A stretch of DNA of 64,000 nucleotides from Serilophus lunatus. Lineage: Eukaryota > Chordata > Aves > Passeriformes > Eurylaimidae. The DNA lies in the NCBI GenBank assembly GCA_013399895.1, contig VXBA01001882.1, positions 496,254-560,253 on the forward strand, written 5' to 3'. A model generated the notes under the pieces. The model was not told the DNA's origin and ran no database searches. It saw nothing but the letters and a program-made list of their open reading frames with translations. Every line of letters begins with the position of its first letter. Within the stretch, counting starts at the first letter, position 1. Below, in pieces: positions 13,666-25,676 of this stretch. The position numbers and the translations under genes were made by a program.

Positions 13666-13715
13666 ATGGTACAATATTGAGTCAAAGCAAATGGTAAAAT
13701 ACTGAGTCAAAGGGA
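13666..13715. repeat. 25-bp tandem duplication, two copies
   Basis: Two adjacent 25-bp units, 13,666-13,690 and 13,691-13,715, identical at 21 of 25 positions. Both begin ATGGTA and contain TGAGTCAAAG, which carries an AP-1-like TGAGTCA core in each copy. Confidence 0.7.
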
Positions 13716-15580
13716 ATGAGTACCAAGATAAACAGTCCTTCACTCTGTGTGTTTTTCTGGGGTGTGACAAAAAGGTAGATAGGGACCTGCTTTACAAATA
13801 GGAAAGGTTATTAGGACACAAGGACTTGGCGTCAGGCATTATCAGTATTTTCTGTACCAATGCCCGGGATAAAATCTCCCCTCAGGTTCTGATTTCACTT
13901 CGGGGCAATGTTTGAGGACTCAAGACAATTTAGGAATTTTAAATGTGTGGCATGTGCTAATGGATCATTGACATAAACCGGTTTTCAGAGGCTCAGGAGC
14001 CTCACATTCTTTTGCAGGTAAGGTCACTGTCAACGTGCTTAGAGCCTTGTATGTCAGGATTACAGGTAGTTGACACTTTGCAGGCAGTTGCAAAAAACCC
14101 ACAAAAGGCTGCAATTCCTTCGTGTACTTCTGATTGAGTGTTTTCTATGGTAGACTCTAACCTTAGAGAGAGGGAATTGAAAAAAGGATGCAAAAAGGCA
14201 GGGGTAGCAAGGATTGAAACCGTGTACATTTGCAAGTGGGTTGATCCCTTCAGTAGAAGCAGAAATACATGCACACTTTTTACCTCAACAAGGGATGCGT
14301 TTGCAGCAGTTTAAACTTTGGTGGGTCCTGGCAGTTAGTAAATCTCTCTCGGGTTCTCATAGCTTTGCTAATACTGGCACCAAGGCTAGACCACAGCTGT
14401 ACTATCACAAGATTTAGTTTCAGTAAAGTTTCTTCGGAAGCAACTAGTTTATCATGCCACTGTAGAAAAAGAATAAATGTCTCCATAGAAAATTCTCATG
14501 AAAAAATCATGGCTAACGTGCCCTGAGCATGTACAATTGATAGCTACTTATTTTTAAGTCTTGTCAGCTTTTGGTTTTCTCTTTTCCTTCTTTTTGTTAA
14601 AGACAAAGTATCGCAATATACTCTCTGTGTGTGGTCAAGTCAGTAAATATTAATATTCTGTCTTTAAACATTTTTTTAAATAAAAATAATAGTAGTAGTA
14701 GTTGATGTTGTTATTAGTATTATTAGTTGGTTTCCTCAAGGGAAATAAGAGTATGTTACTTATTTACAATAACCAACTTGCCCTGCAGCTCTAGCTATGG
14801 AATTTAATCACTGACCTGAAAGCAAAAACAAAATTTGACTTTTTCAGCTTATGTTGTCTACATTATGATTGCCAAATAGGAAGCTGAAATTTCCCTTCCT
14901 TGTTATCAAATTCATAAAAATACATGTAGATACTTGCCTATATTGTGCTATACTAACATTTTGCTAACCACACAACTCTACATTGCTCATAAAACTTTTG
15001 ATGGCCGAACAGAATCTATACCATGTGTCCTCATTCCCCAGGATCAATACTGAGCAAGTAGATTTATTCTACTCAGGCCAATTTCTAGGCGTTTCAGGCA
15101 AGAGAAGTTCTGTAAGCTGTGCTTTTTCCAAGTAAAAATGCTTGTCCTTGTGATTATCCCACAGTCTGCCTTTTCTGCCTCATCAGTGGCTGTCTCAGCC
15201 TTTAAGAGCCTTCACAGATGGACTGCTTCATCTCATATATTCTTTCTACATAACCAATTTGGAAAACTAATCACGAATTTCCGTTTGGTCTAACTCATCA
15301 CATCTTCCCTGCAAAAACACTGTCAGTGCCACATTCTTTCTGCTTCTTCTTTGATCTGAGTGTATTTGGGAGGCTTCAAATTGTATTTTGAGAGGGCAGC
15401 TATGATATAATAGCTACAATATCTTCACCTTCCTTTTCCTTTATACCTTATGGAGCAAAATATTAACTCCTACCATGTGTAATGGACTTGATTTTTCTGT
15501 GTTTAGGTGTAGATAGAGTTACTCTTTGGAAGGTTTAACTTTCATGTCATCAGTTGTCATAGCACTTTATTATTGAATAT

Positions 15581-15616
15581 GAATATATATTACATTCTGA
15601 ATATATATTACATTCT
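15581..15616. repeat. 18-bp perfect tandem duplication
   Basis: GAATATATATTACATTCT occurs twice head to tail at 15,581-15,598 and 15,599-15,616 with no mismatch, inside the long SEMA3C intron. Confidence 0.85.
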
Positions 15617-16012
15617 GTAGTAGCTCTTTTTTATCTGTTCTTATTACTGTACTTTAATATCATTAGGATCGATTCTGCCTCTGTCTGTCTACAGAAACTA
15701 CTACAGTAGATACTGATTTTGATGGATCTTTTTGTGTAGAATGGTACTACCATAACTCCAACCTCACCATGACTTCTTTATGTTCATGTATGAAAATAGT
15801 ACTAGATATCATATTTCTATATAAGGAATCATCTCATCATTCTTTCTGACCCCAAACCTTAGAAATTACTGAACGTTTCTTATCTTTCTCCATGTCATAG
15901 TACTTTCTTTGATGGTTTCTTTTTATAATGAATAAAGGTTAATCTGACTTTTTGTTTTCTGTCTTGCCATGGTCTCTCTTCACATGGTCTCACTTGTTCT
16001 CACCTTTTCCAG

Positions 16013-16101
16013 ATCAAGGAACTGTACAGAAAGTTGTTGTGCTACCCACCAACTTCTCTGCAAGCGGAGAACTCATTTTAGAAGAGTTGGAGGTTTTTCA
16101 G
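16013..16101 (+). CDS. SEMA3C: SEMA3C coding exon, end of sema domain (about residues 452-481)
   Basis: An 89-bp exon. Its first two bases complete the Asp codon, giving the bird GTDQGTVQKVVVLPTN segment (human GTDRGTVQKVV), then EELEVFQ. An N-F-S glycosylation sequon follows PTN, at the place of human NNS. The acceptor is TTTTCCAG at 16,005-16,012. The donor is GTTTGG at 16,102, which lacks the usual purine and A at +3/+4 but keeps G at +5. It is accepted because the human protein has its junction at the same residue and the next exon continues in phase 0. Confidence 0.92.
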
Positions 16102-18138
16102 GTTTGGCTTGCTCCTACTTTTACTCTTCCAATGTGTATGTTCCCAAAGCGCTTTGCTGTAACAGACTTTGACAAGGGCAATTGTGATTCGATAAAAGAT
16201 GAAGTAAATGTACATACTGTCAGCTTGGTAAATACCCAAAGAGGAATACAAAATGTCCACTGTTATGAAGACTGTAGCTAGCTGAAGTCCTTTTTTCTCC
16301 TGTGTTTCAGTTGCTCAGTTTTTATGTTTTTATACTGGCTAGAAGGATTTTGGTAATGACATTTTTACAAGGTCATGTTGTAGTGGCTGCCAGAAGGCAA
16401 CTTTTTTCATTGGCATCACATATAGAGACCGTCACTATTTACAGATAGAATCTAAGATTTCTGTGTTTTGATTATTTGATAATCTTTCTGGTTCTGAGCT
16501 GCAGAAAAGAATCAAATTAGTGTTGTTTTTGCTTAACTCTTGTCCTTCAAAGCCACATGCCTCTGGTGTCATGAAAGCTACGAGCTTAACAACATATAAG
16601 TTGAAAAGAAACCAAATAACCAGAGGCAGAAATAAGGGAATAGCCTCTGTCAATCACTGGCATGCAACAACTTGGAATAACCTAAAGAAAGTGTTCGCTT
16701 TCATGTTGAAAAATCCCTTTCAAATATTTGAGTGGGCTATTCATTAATCAGTAGTCTCAGGGCAAATGGTAGTATGCATCTATAAACTTAGTTAAGGGTT
16801 TTGTCATGGGCGATTTCATTAAGGGAAAACAAAAAGGAAAATTTAGGACTTTTTATGTAGGCAGCAGTAACAGTTTCTTTAAGAAAAAGAACACAATCTT
16901 AACCGTCATAAAGGCATAGTCCGTCTAGGCTTTCGTGAAAGATTTCCCTTTAAAATGTTATGTGTGAGTAATATTACCACAAAAAGTATTGGTAATTCCA
17001 CTTATGGAAAAAAGAAATTAATAGAGCAAGAAGATATGTGGGCTGAGAGGAATCTTCACCCCAAACCTAGTTTCTGGGTCTCTATGAACAGACCTTTTTA
17101 CCCTGAACCATAAAAATCCTGATAACATAACCCCTACCACTGCAATCTGTGTGGCAGCATGGTGGTATTTAGATGAGTCTCGCCAAGAGAGCAGGGATGA
17201 GATCACTGGCTGGGTGCTAGTAATACTGAGAGTAGAAAAGCAGTGATTCTCTTCCAGAGTACAAGCAAGGAAAGGAGAATGTGGCATCAGATCCAAGCTT
17301 GCACTTGACCTTGAGTCTCCAGACAGTTCATGAAGTACTACAGCAGCTCTAAACTCCTTCAAACCTTTGCCAATTCACATGATTTGCAGCCAGGTTTTCT
17401 AGCCCTGACCTCCCTGCTGTGTTGTAGTCCACTGCAATTAATCCTAGGCCACTGTTATGGCTTTCCCTTGTGACTGTAAAACGCTGTATCTTAAAAAAAT
17501 GCTGAACATTTTTATTACCATCAGTTTTATCACTTGTTTGGATGAGCATAATGACTTGTATCACTCACATAAGGTAAGGAATTTAATAATTCCTTTTCTA
17601 GTTCTTTAACATTTGATTTAGACACAGACACTAATTAACTGCTGTCATGACACACAGTAGTATACTGTACTGTCTGTTTGAAAGAAACATTCAAGAACAC
17701 ACATCCCACTTTATTATAATCATTGATAATCTGAACTTATATGTTGGATGACAACCAAACTGTAAGCACTGTTGATAATTTGTAGGAAAAATAGAACATA
17801 TTATTATCTGGATCTTGAGCTATTGTATGATTTTTCCTTATCATCACCATCAAAGAACAAAATTGTTTCTTAAATAATAATATGGTTGAGTTTAGGCAAT
17901 ATATTTTGTTAGATGTAAATTGTATGTATGTCATTTGTTAAATGTAAAAATAGCAAAATAATTACTAGAAAATTACTGGAAAATAGCTAAAATTACTAGG
18001 ATTCATTCCTTTCCAGGATATGAAAATTTGCAGTTTTCTTAGTTTACAACTAAGGTTTTAGGGATTTTTAAATTTTCATTTTGGGACAGTACTAAACAGA
18101 GAGTTCTTGACAATCTGGTTTGTAACTTTGTCTTTCAG
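16102..18138 (+). other. SEMA3C: SEMA3C intron, 2.0 kb
   Basis: It begins with the weak GTTTGG donor and ends in TCTTTCAG. Read-through in frame would add about 59 codons and stop at 16,279-16,281. No transposable element recognised. Confidence 0.75.
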
Positions 18139-18180
18139 AGTAATTCTCCTATTACAACAATGAAGATTTCATCTAAAAAG
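18139..18180 (+). CDS. SEMA3C: SEMA3C 42-bp coding exon (about residues 482-495)
   Basis: Fourteen codons, SNSPITTMKISSKK, phase 0 at both ends. It matches human NHAPITTMKISSKK in length and position between the sema propeller and the PSI linker. The acceptor is TCTTTCAG at 18,131-18,138 and the donor GTAAAG at 18,181. Because it is phase 0 on both sides, skipping would remove exactly 14 residues without a frameshift. Confidence 0.93.
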
Positions 18181-19419
18181 GTAAAGTGCTTAGTGCTTGT
18201 TATCTGAGAAGCAAATTTATTTAAAGATGTTAGAATATCAATTCTTTTGGAGCTTGCTAAATATAGGCAAATTTTCTGTAATGAATAAGGAAAACTTGAC
18301 TGAAGTTTGGAGGAGCTGTTTATATGCCCCAGAACCACTAAGATAAAACAATTTCCATTTGTTATGTGTCATTTCTAATTCACTGAAAGTGTAAATTTTT
18401 TTGTTGTTTTGTTTGACAATTAAGGAATAAAAAAATGTACTCAAAATTTGCCCTCCCATTTTTCTCTAAGTCCTAAATAGACATTTTCCCTTGGCAATCT
18501 CTCTGATCAATGTAAAAAGGCAGTGTTGGGGCTGTTTGGTCCATGGTTGTGCATATTTGTTTATTAGCAATAAACAATGGCAATAAGAATGATGAAAACA
18601 GCTGAGAGGATTTCTGCTGAAATATTGAACACACAAACTAAAAATATGTATTCTATGATTTTGCAAGCAAGATATTGCACAATATTTCACAAAGAAACTA
18701 CTAAGTAAACATTCACTAAATTAAATTCAGTGTAATTTAGTTTTTATTTTTGTGGCAAAAAGATTAAATGAGTTTCAATGGAGTTTTTCAATATTAATTT
18801 ATAGTTTAAGAATATTTATATTTTAAGAAGAGTTGATTAATTATTTTTGAGTAAAACAGTCATTTTGGCTATTCACTTCGAAATTCTTTTGCAAAAGCTC
18901 TGATTTATTATGAAAGTTCTTTGGCTTATTTTTCTAGGTATATAAGGCTATCAGAATCTGGCCCTAAGCCTCAACATAATCTGTATGTTTTACACCTTGG
19001 AAATCTGTGCACTGGAGAAGCTAACTAGTAACTCTGCATAATATTTGTTAAAGTGACTATGTGCAGAGAAAATACTTAGTTCAAAGTTTCAAGCCAATAA
19101 TCTTCACTGAGTAAGAAGCAGGCTCTGAAATGTGGATAATATTAACTAAACCTGTACGTGTCAGTACAGAACAATGACACTTAATGTCCAAAAACCCATT
19201 AATATTCCCCAATGTTTCTGTGTGTTTTCTAGCAGGGAGGTAGAGATATTACAGGCCTGTTGAGCTGGGAGGTTTCTGTTGATCTCGACTTAATATATAT
19301 TAGTGGCTTCCCTCTTGGTTCTTGATTTAATTCCAAAATTAATTGAAAGGTTTATAGGTATGTTAGCCAAACCTCAGGTGAAACTCCTCCACATCTGAAA
19401 TAAAACTTTCCTTCTGCAG
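18181..19419 (+). other. SEMA3C: SEMA3C intron, 1.2 kb
   Basis: AT-rich intron ending in CTTCTGCAG. No repeat or other feature recognised. Confidence 0.75.
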
Positions 19420-19577
19420 CAACAGTTGTACGTGAGCTCAGATGAAGGGGTCACCCAGGTTTCCCTGCATCGCTGCCACATCTACGGGACCGCCTGTGCC
19501 GACTGCTGCCTAGCCCGGGATCCGTACTGCGCCTGGGATGGCAACTCCTGCTCCAGGTTTTATCCCACAGGGAAAAG
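19420..19577 (+). CDS. SEMA3C: SEMA3C coding exon, PSI domain (about residues 496-548)
   Basis: A 158-bp exon from QQLYVSSDEGVTQVSLHRC through the cysteine-rich plexin-semaphorin-integrin module, with GTACADCCLARDPYCAWDG and SCSRFYPTGKR visible. The PSI fold is marked by the closely spaced cysteines and the CAWDG motif. The acceptor is TTCTGCAG and the donor GTGAGC at 19,578. The exon is visibly more GC-rich than its introns. It ends after two bases of an Arg codon inside the basic cleavage motif. Confidence 0.95.
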
Positions 19578-22500
19578 GTGAGCAGTATTAAGCAGCCCAG
19601 GGAGGTCTGCAAGGAAAGAAGGCTTTTGTTCTTCTGTGTACCCTGGAGTGTTGTAATTCGACGGAGAAGTGGGGTGTCACTCCTTTCATAAGCATGTAGA
19701 AGCAATTCCTTCGTAGCTATTGTGCTTGGAATTATTCATCACCTAGAATTGTATGCTACAAGAGGGTATGATAAAGAGCTTGGCTTTTCATATTTAAAGT
19801 AGTGGACGGAACAAAGAAAAGGGAAAAAATGGTTCCTAATCATAAATATTAATCCTTCTGTCTCATGCACACAAAAATCAGTGAAACACTTATTCCCTTT
19901 ATTTAAATTCAGTTGCTTACTATGGATGTAATTACAATAGCCCTAAATACATCTAAATATCTCTTGGGCTATCTGAGGAATAAATTCATTTATATTTTTT
20001 TGTTCCTCATTTGCTCCTAAGTGAGAAGAATTATTTCCAGAGAAATTTTAGGCAAATGTGATTTCCATGTAATGCCTACAGATCTGGGGTTTTTGACATG
20101 AGATTTATTAAAGCAGACAGGGGAAGTGGTTTCTCTTTAATTTGCAACATAGCTAATAGTCCATCTCATAATTCTTATGCAAAACAGGAGCCACTTTCCT
20201 CCTCCCAAGGGAAGTATTTAAGAGCAGAATTCTGTAGTGAGCTCTTGTGTTACTAAGATTTCAGTTCATATGCAAACCAAGTTACAGAATGCACAATGAA
20301 GTATTACTGCAGAGGAGACAAACCTTTCAGATGTATGCACCCTACAATTACCTGAAAGGAGGGTGTAGCCACGTGGGGATTGGACTGTTCTCCCAGGTAA
20401 CAAGTGAGACAACAAGAGGAAACAGCCTCAAGTTGTGCCAGAAGAGATTTAAATTGGATATTAGGAAAACTTTCTTCACTGAAAGGGTGAAGCATTGGAA
20501 CAGACTGCCCAGGGAAGTGGTGGATTTGCCATCCCTGGAAGCATTAAACTGGTGGGACATGGTTTAGTGGTGGACTTGGCACTGCTGGTTTAATGGTTGA
20601 ACTCCATGATTTTAGAAGTCTTTTCCAACTCAAATGATTCTATGATTCTATTCTGTGAACCCATGCCAGAGCTTTACCTATTGTGTGCCACTGTCCTCAC
20701 TGCCTGCGCCTGAGCTGCAGATGCAGAAGGCCACATACTGGGCTTTACTCCTGTGTCCTCATGGAGGGAGACAGAAATGGGCAAATCTTGGATCTGCTCC
20801 AGTGATCCAAACATCTGATAACAGTGTCATCCCTTGGGATTAAAGACAATTGCTTTTATTATTGCAAAGTTTTCTTGACTCATTCCTTCTTTGAGATTAC
20901 AAGATAAAGTACAAAATGTCCATGCAGCAGTTGGTAAAGTACATGCAGTTTTTACTGCTTTCATTCAGAATATTCAGCCAGCAGTCTGCAAACTGTTTTC
21001 TTCCATGGAACAAAGGTCAGAAGGCACAGGGAGGAAAGAAAATTAAAATCCCCACGTCTCAATCCCCACTTTACTCCTTCCTACACTACTCCTTCCTAAC
21101 ATAGCTGCCGAAAGTTGAAGGAGCAGTCTGGTGTACCCAGCCTGTGCAGTTTCCAGTGGATGCCTTGCCATTCCCATTTTATACACCCACCCAGGGTTAT
21201 TTCCACTGAGGCTTGCTTTTATGCAGACATTTTGTTTGCAATTTGCTCTTTATATCAAACCAAAATAAACACCTGAAACTGTATGGAAAAAAGTCTGGTT
21301 TTCATATTTGGAGGAAATGAGTTATCTCTTTATCTAGCAAGAGACAGTATGAAGGAGAAAACATTGGTAATTAGAGCCAAATCCCGTAGTCTAGACAGCA
21401 GTTTCTGCTGCATGTATTTGCGTATTTATTTCTTTTGACACTTTTGTCTTCATGAATTACTGTACTTCCTCCTCCAACACTGATTTACCCCAAAAGACCT
21501 GACAGTATTATCTTTATTTTCAAATCACCACCTTTTTTGTTAATAAATATCACACTGTAAGTTTACATTCTCAGAGGCGCTTAATGCAAACAGTATGCCA
21601 TTTCTGACAGTGTGGAGCTGCTCACAGTAGCACAGGAATCCTGACATTCATTCAAAAATTCTTCATTGTCTCCTTTGACTCACATAAATAGTTCACAAGG
21701 GTTAAAAACCCAAGGCATATAGTGAAATGGTTTTGATGGTAAACAACAAAACTATACTTGGAATGTCAGAAATTACTCCTTTGAAACATTACCTTTCAAA
21801 TATTTCCTTTTAAAAAAATACAGTGAAGGTTTGGGTGACCGGGGATTACAGGCACTGTCTCTGGGTGTTTCTGCACTACCAGGAATAATATGGACATATA
21901 GGTATCGTTCTTCACTCAGTGGTACTGGAGCTACAGGGGCTTTTTATGGTTTCTGATCCTGCAAGTCTTTAGTGGATGGTTCAGAATACAGCTGTTACAT
22001 ATCCTAGCAACCTCCATTTGGAACAATCAATCACCAACATATTTTTCTTGTTGAACTTGATAAATACTGAACTACCTTGCAGAATACTTAGCAAAGAAAA
22101 TAATATGTCTTAAGAATAAAAAACATTTTTACCAGCTTTTTCATGCAGTGAATTCTTTGCGCTGTGACCTCCTGTCCAAGGAGGACTGATAATGCCAGTA
22201 TTCCCAGTCCCAGTAAGCTCCCTAGAAAATTTACTACAGAATCGTGATTTTGCACCAATAACAAAGTCCCCAGTATTCTGATATTTAGTGAGTTTTACTA
22301 TCTTTTGGAAATAGTCACATCCCATCAAGTAGGGGACAGAACAGAATCTTAGCTCTCCACCATTCTGGTTGAATACTTCAGTCACTCTGCCACCAAGGTG
22401 GCTACAGGCACCAGAAATTAGGTTCTTGCTAAAATCAAGGAGGGAACATGCCCTGTATCATAATTTGCTGCTGGTGCATCAGATATAAGCACTATGACTC

Positions 22501-22877
22501 TTATGCATCTCATTCTTAGGTGCTTTAATTTTCAAAGAGTTTCAGCTGGGGATTCTAGCTTTGAATGTTAGGTCTTGCAAGACTGAAGTGATGCCTCTTT
22601 CATGTATCACCTCTAACCCTTCCACCTCTGGATGACACCTTTGTATGTCCATTGCAAAACTACCAAAACTACAACTATTTTATAAACTTCAACAAACTGA
22701 TTCATCACTTAAACAGTGTCTTGGCCTCAGCAAACCTGCAAAGTAGGTCATGGCCTATCCCTAACAGTTGATCTAGTAAAAAAAAAACAAAACAACAAAA
22801 CAATCCACAAATACAAAAGTGTTTATTTGCAGTGTAGCTATCTTGGAATAACATTTTGTTTTTACAAAATATTTCAG
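19578..22877 (+). other. SEMA3C: SEMA3C intron, 3.3 kb, with one CR1 copy
   Basis: Contains a CR1 3' end at about 20,330-20,655. The remainder is unremarkable AT-rich intron. Confidence 0.75.
20330..20655 (+). mobile_element. CR1 LINE 3' end
   Basis: Close to the CR1 3' consensus: TTACCTGAAAGGAGGGTGTA, then TTCTCCCAGGTAACAAGTGA, a CAAGAGGAAACAGCCTCAAG segment, GAACAGACTGCCCAGGGAAG, GGGACATGGTTTAGTGG, and TTTTCCAACTCAAATGATTC with the ATTCTATG-type terminal repeat at 20,637-20,651. It is the best preserved CR1 copy in the window. It is 5'-truncated, as is usual for CR1. Confidence 0.93.
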
Positions 22878-22945
22878 GAGGAGTCGTAGGCAAGACGTGA
22901 GACATGGAAACCCTCTGACTCAGTGCCGAGGTTTTAACCTGAAAG
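22878..22945 (+). CDS. SEMA3C: SEMA3C coding exon with furin-type site (about residues 548-571)
   Basis: A 68-bp exon. The first base completes Arg, giving KRRSRRQDVRHGNPLTQCRG and FNLK. The RRSRR cluster is the conserved proprotein-convertase site between the PSI and Ig modules of class 3 semaphorins; processing there modulates activity in the family. The acceptor is ATTTCAG at 22,871-22,877. The donor is GTACTA at 22,946, with weak positions +4 to +6. It ends with the first base of an Ala codon. Confidence 0.93.
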
Positions 22946-25545
22946 GTACTATAATTTAGAGATCCTCTTGCTGTATGAAGAACCCATGGCTTTCCTGTAT
23001 GTGAATCATCATAACTCACTTTATCTGTATAGCTTACTGGTAAAGCACAATTATTTTCCAAGTCTGACTTTTGTTTAGATTTGGTTTTAACATCTTTCCT
23101 TGCAATTACATGAAACTTGCATATATATGATAAAATGATGAATCATGAAATACATAGTTCGGAATACTTGAAATGAGAAGCTGGCAAGATGTGCCATCAG
23201 ATCAATGGTACACATCAGAAAATTATGTTCCTTTTACCTCTATTTATGAGCCTGAACCTTGAAGTACATTCTCATCTGTACTATCTGGAGACCAAATAAT
23301 AGGCCCGATTGTAAATTTTACTTTTTTTTTAATGAAAGAAGAATATTTTAAGAGTTATGTGTGAAGGTTGCATCCATAATAATTCTACTGAAATTGTCTT
23401 CATTGGGTGTCAGAGGAATGTCCTGGATCCAAAAAGACCACAACAGTCAGTTGGGTGTAGATTCTTCAACCCAACTGGGTCTGTCCCCATAATTTAGTAC
23501 TAGGTCATATTTGTATGAAATTGAATAGCTTGAACAAGTGATTACAAAAAATGATCCCAGCATTAGAATATGCACCTGAGTTCTCAGAGATCCATATTAA
23601 AACTCAGGTTCTGAATCATGAAGCAACTTGAGCTGCATGTCCTCCCTTGCAGGCATGTACTGTGACCTCCCACCCGTTGTCTGTCCTGAGGGTGGTTGTC
23701 TCCTCATTCCTTGTGGAAAATATGAGAATGTCAACTCTCTGCTTTCTGAGCTGAGGGGAAACAAATGTTTCAACCTTGACAAGTTTGTGAAACAGGTTTC
23801 TTATTTTCCAACCACTTTTTTAATGTGGATGTATTTGTAGGCTTATGTGTTTTAGCAACTTAATAAAGGATGTTTCAGTGGCAGCAGTGGGATTTAGCAT
23901 AGGCAGATGACAGTTTTTTCCCTAGTGGAAAAAAAAAAAGATAAAAGGAAACAGCAATTTAGCCTCTTTCAAAATATAATTAGGGCCCTTTATAGCAAAA
24001 CTACTATGTCTGGTGGAAAAAATGAAATCTACCTAAGGGACAAAAGAGCAGAGAGCCAGGCAATAGCAAGAAATCTTCTAAGTTCATAGAGAACCATAAT
24101 GTTGAATCAAAGCCTTTAAACATGGTAGGTTGTGTGCCTTAGACCTCTAAGCATGTATAAACTCAACAATTCTGGCATATTTTAATTTTTAAATAGATCA
24201 TCAAGAACTACAGGTCTTGTATGATTGATTTTCAAATACCTGTTTAATATTGTTAAGCTTCTAATTGTTATGTATTCTCTCAACCTTTTTCTTAGCATGT
24301 ATAAATAGTAGCAGTATGGAGTAGATACGGCATTAGATATTTACTGATTGATTAAACACACAAAAATGCCTTTCTGTAGTACACCTAGTTACAATGTACA
24401 GAAAAATAATACTATGGTACACTTCTGATTCTCAGTTCCACAGCTACAGATAGGTCAGCACACGGTTATTTACTAGCTTGTGGTCTTTGAATGCAAAATA
24501 TTTCCACAGTATTCTTCTAAAAGTTAGAATAGTTTGGGTAGAACGTCATAAATGTGCTAAAAATTTGAAGGACTAGAACCAAGCAAAATCTCCTTCCTCT
24601 AGTAGAAGAGATTCCAGTTTCACATATCAGCTGATGAAAGAAGCTGAAAAGAATGGGAGATAAAGTAGAGTCTGAGGAAAACCAGTCTTAGGATTGTGCA
24701 AAAACAGTCAGATTTTAGACATGTAACCTCTATTTCTCATATTATTTGGTATCCATTACTCTTTTCTCAAAAAGAAAAAAAAGTATTTCATGTATGAAGC
24801 AAGCTTTTAAATCTGTAGGTGCCTTGTTTTCAGGAGAAATACAATGATTTGGGCCAAGCAATAAGCATCTAAAAGTTCCTATTGGTACTGCCAATTGTTC
24901 ATCTATGGAGACGATAAAGGGACACAAGTCTAAGTGATGACATATGCTCAGCTCTTGCCCAGGTGTTGCTAGAGTGCTATAAATCTGTCTTTCCATTGCT
25001 GGCCTGTCTACATATTCATCACATATTAGATTGAGAGCCAAGTCCCTTCTGTGTGCTGGAAGAGAAGCAGAGGAGCAGGAGCCCTGCCTGCCCTCTCTCC
25101 CTTCCCTGGGAAGCTGCACACAGCTGGAGCTTTCTTTAGGGCATGCTGATGTATTTTGATGATACAAACATATTCCCTCAACTCATAAATGGTGAAGTGT
25201 GAAAAAATATATTAAATGCTTCATTCTCTTTTGGAGCAGTACAGAATGAGATCATTTCGGAGAAAAATATCCCTAAGCTCAATTATCCCATCAGTAAAGT
25301 TTACCAGCCTACATGTGTCCCAATTTCTCAGAACAGACTATGTCTCTCCGAAAACATTGATATTTGGAACTGATAGTGCTTCTGATTTAATTTAATTACT
25401 TTGAATTTTTTTCCTCTAAATTACTTATTATTGGCCAATATGAGAATCAGACATACTTTACTTTGTCTGTATTGCAAACCTATTACCTGTTTTCTTTATC
25501 AAATCACCATTCACAGTATCCCAACTTATTTTTTTTTCTTTCCAG
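22946..25545 (+). other. SEMA3C: SEMA3C intron, 2.6 kb
   Basis: It ends in a long T-rich tract and TTTCCAG. An A-run lies at 23,929-23,938. A 141-codon antisense ORF at 24,742-25,167 has no recognisable homology and is not called. Confidence 0.75.
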
Positions 25546-25676
25546 CATACAGAAATGCTGCAGAAATAGTTCAGTATGGAGTGAAAAACAACACCACTTT
25601 TCTGGAATGCACACCTAAATCTCCTCAGGCTTCTATTAAATGGCTGCTACAGAAAGACAATGACAGGAGGAAAGAG
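25546..25676 (+). CDS. SEMA3C: SEMA3C coding exon, first half of Ig domain (about residues 571-614)
   Basis: A 131-bp exon. It completes Ala, then reads YRNAAEIVQYGVKNNTTFLE followed by C, the first Ig-fold cysteine, then SPQASIKWLLQKD with the core Ig tryptophan, ending RRKE. An N-N-T-T stretch gives an N-glycosylation sequon. The acceptor is TTTCCAG and the donor GTGAGT (strong). Phase 0 at its end. Confidence 0.95.

Larger units (their letters stand above)
5698..16012 (+). other. SEMA3C: SEMA3C intron, 10.3 kb, with CR1 fragments
   Basis: The longest intron in the window. It holds two CR1 LINE fragments (about 6,840-7,405 and 7,450-8,350), a 25-bp tandem duplication at 13,666-13,715 and an 18-bp one at 15,581-15,616. 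A stretch of repeat-free sequence with scattered CpGs lies at about 9,650-11,450. The rest is unremarkable AT-rich intron. Confidence 0.75.

Noticed and set aside
24742..25167. 141-codon minus-strand ORF in a SEMA3C intron
   Set aside because: Starts with TTG, has no homology I recognise and lies antisense within an intron.
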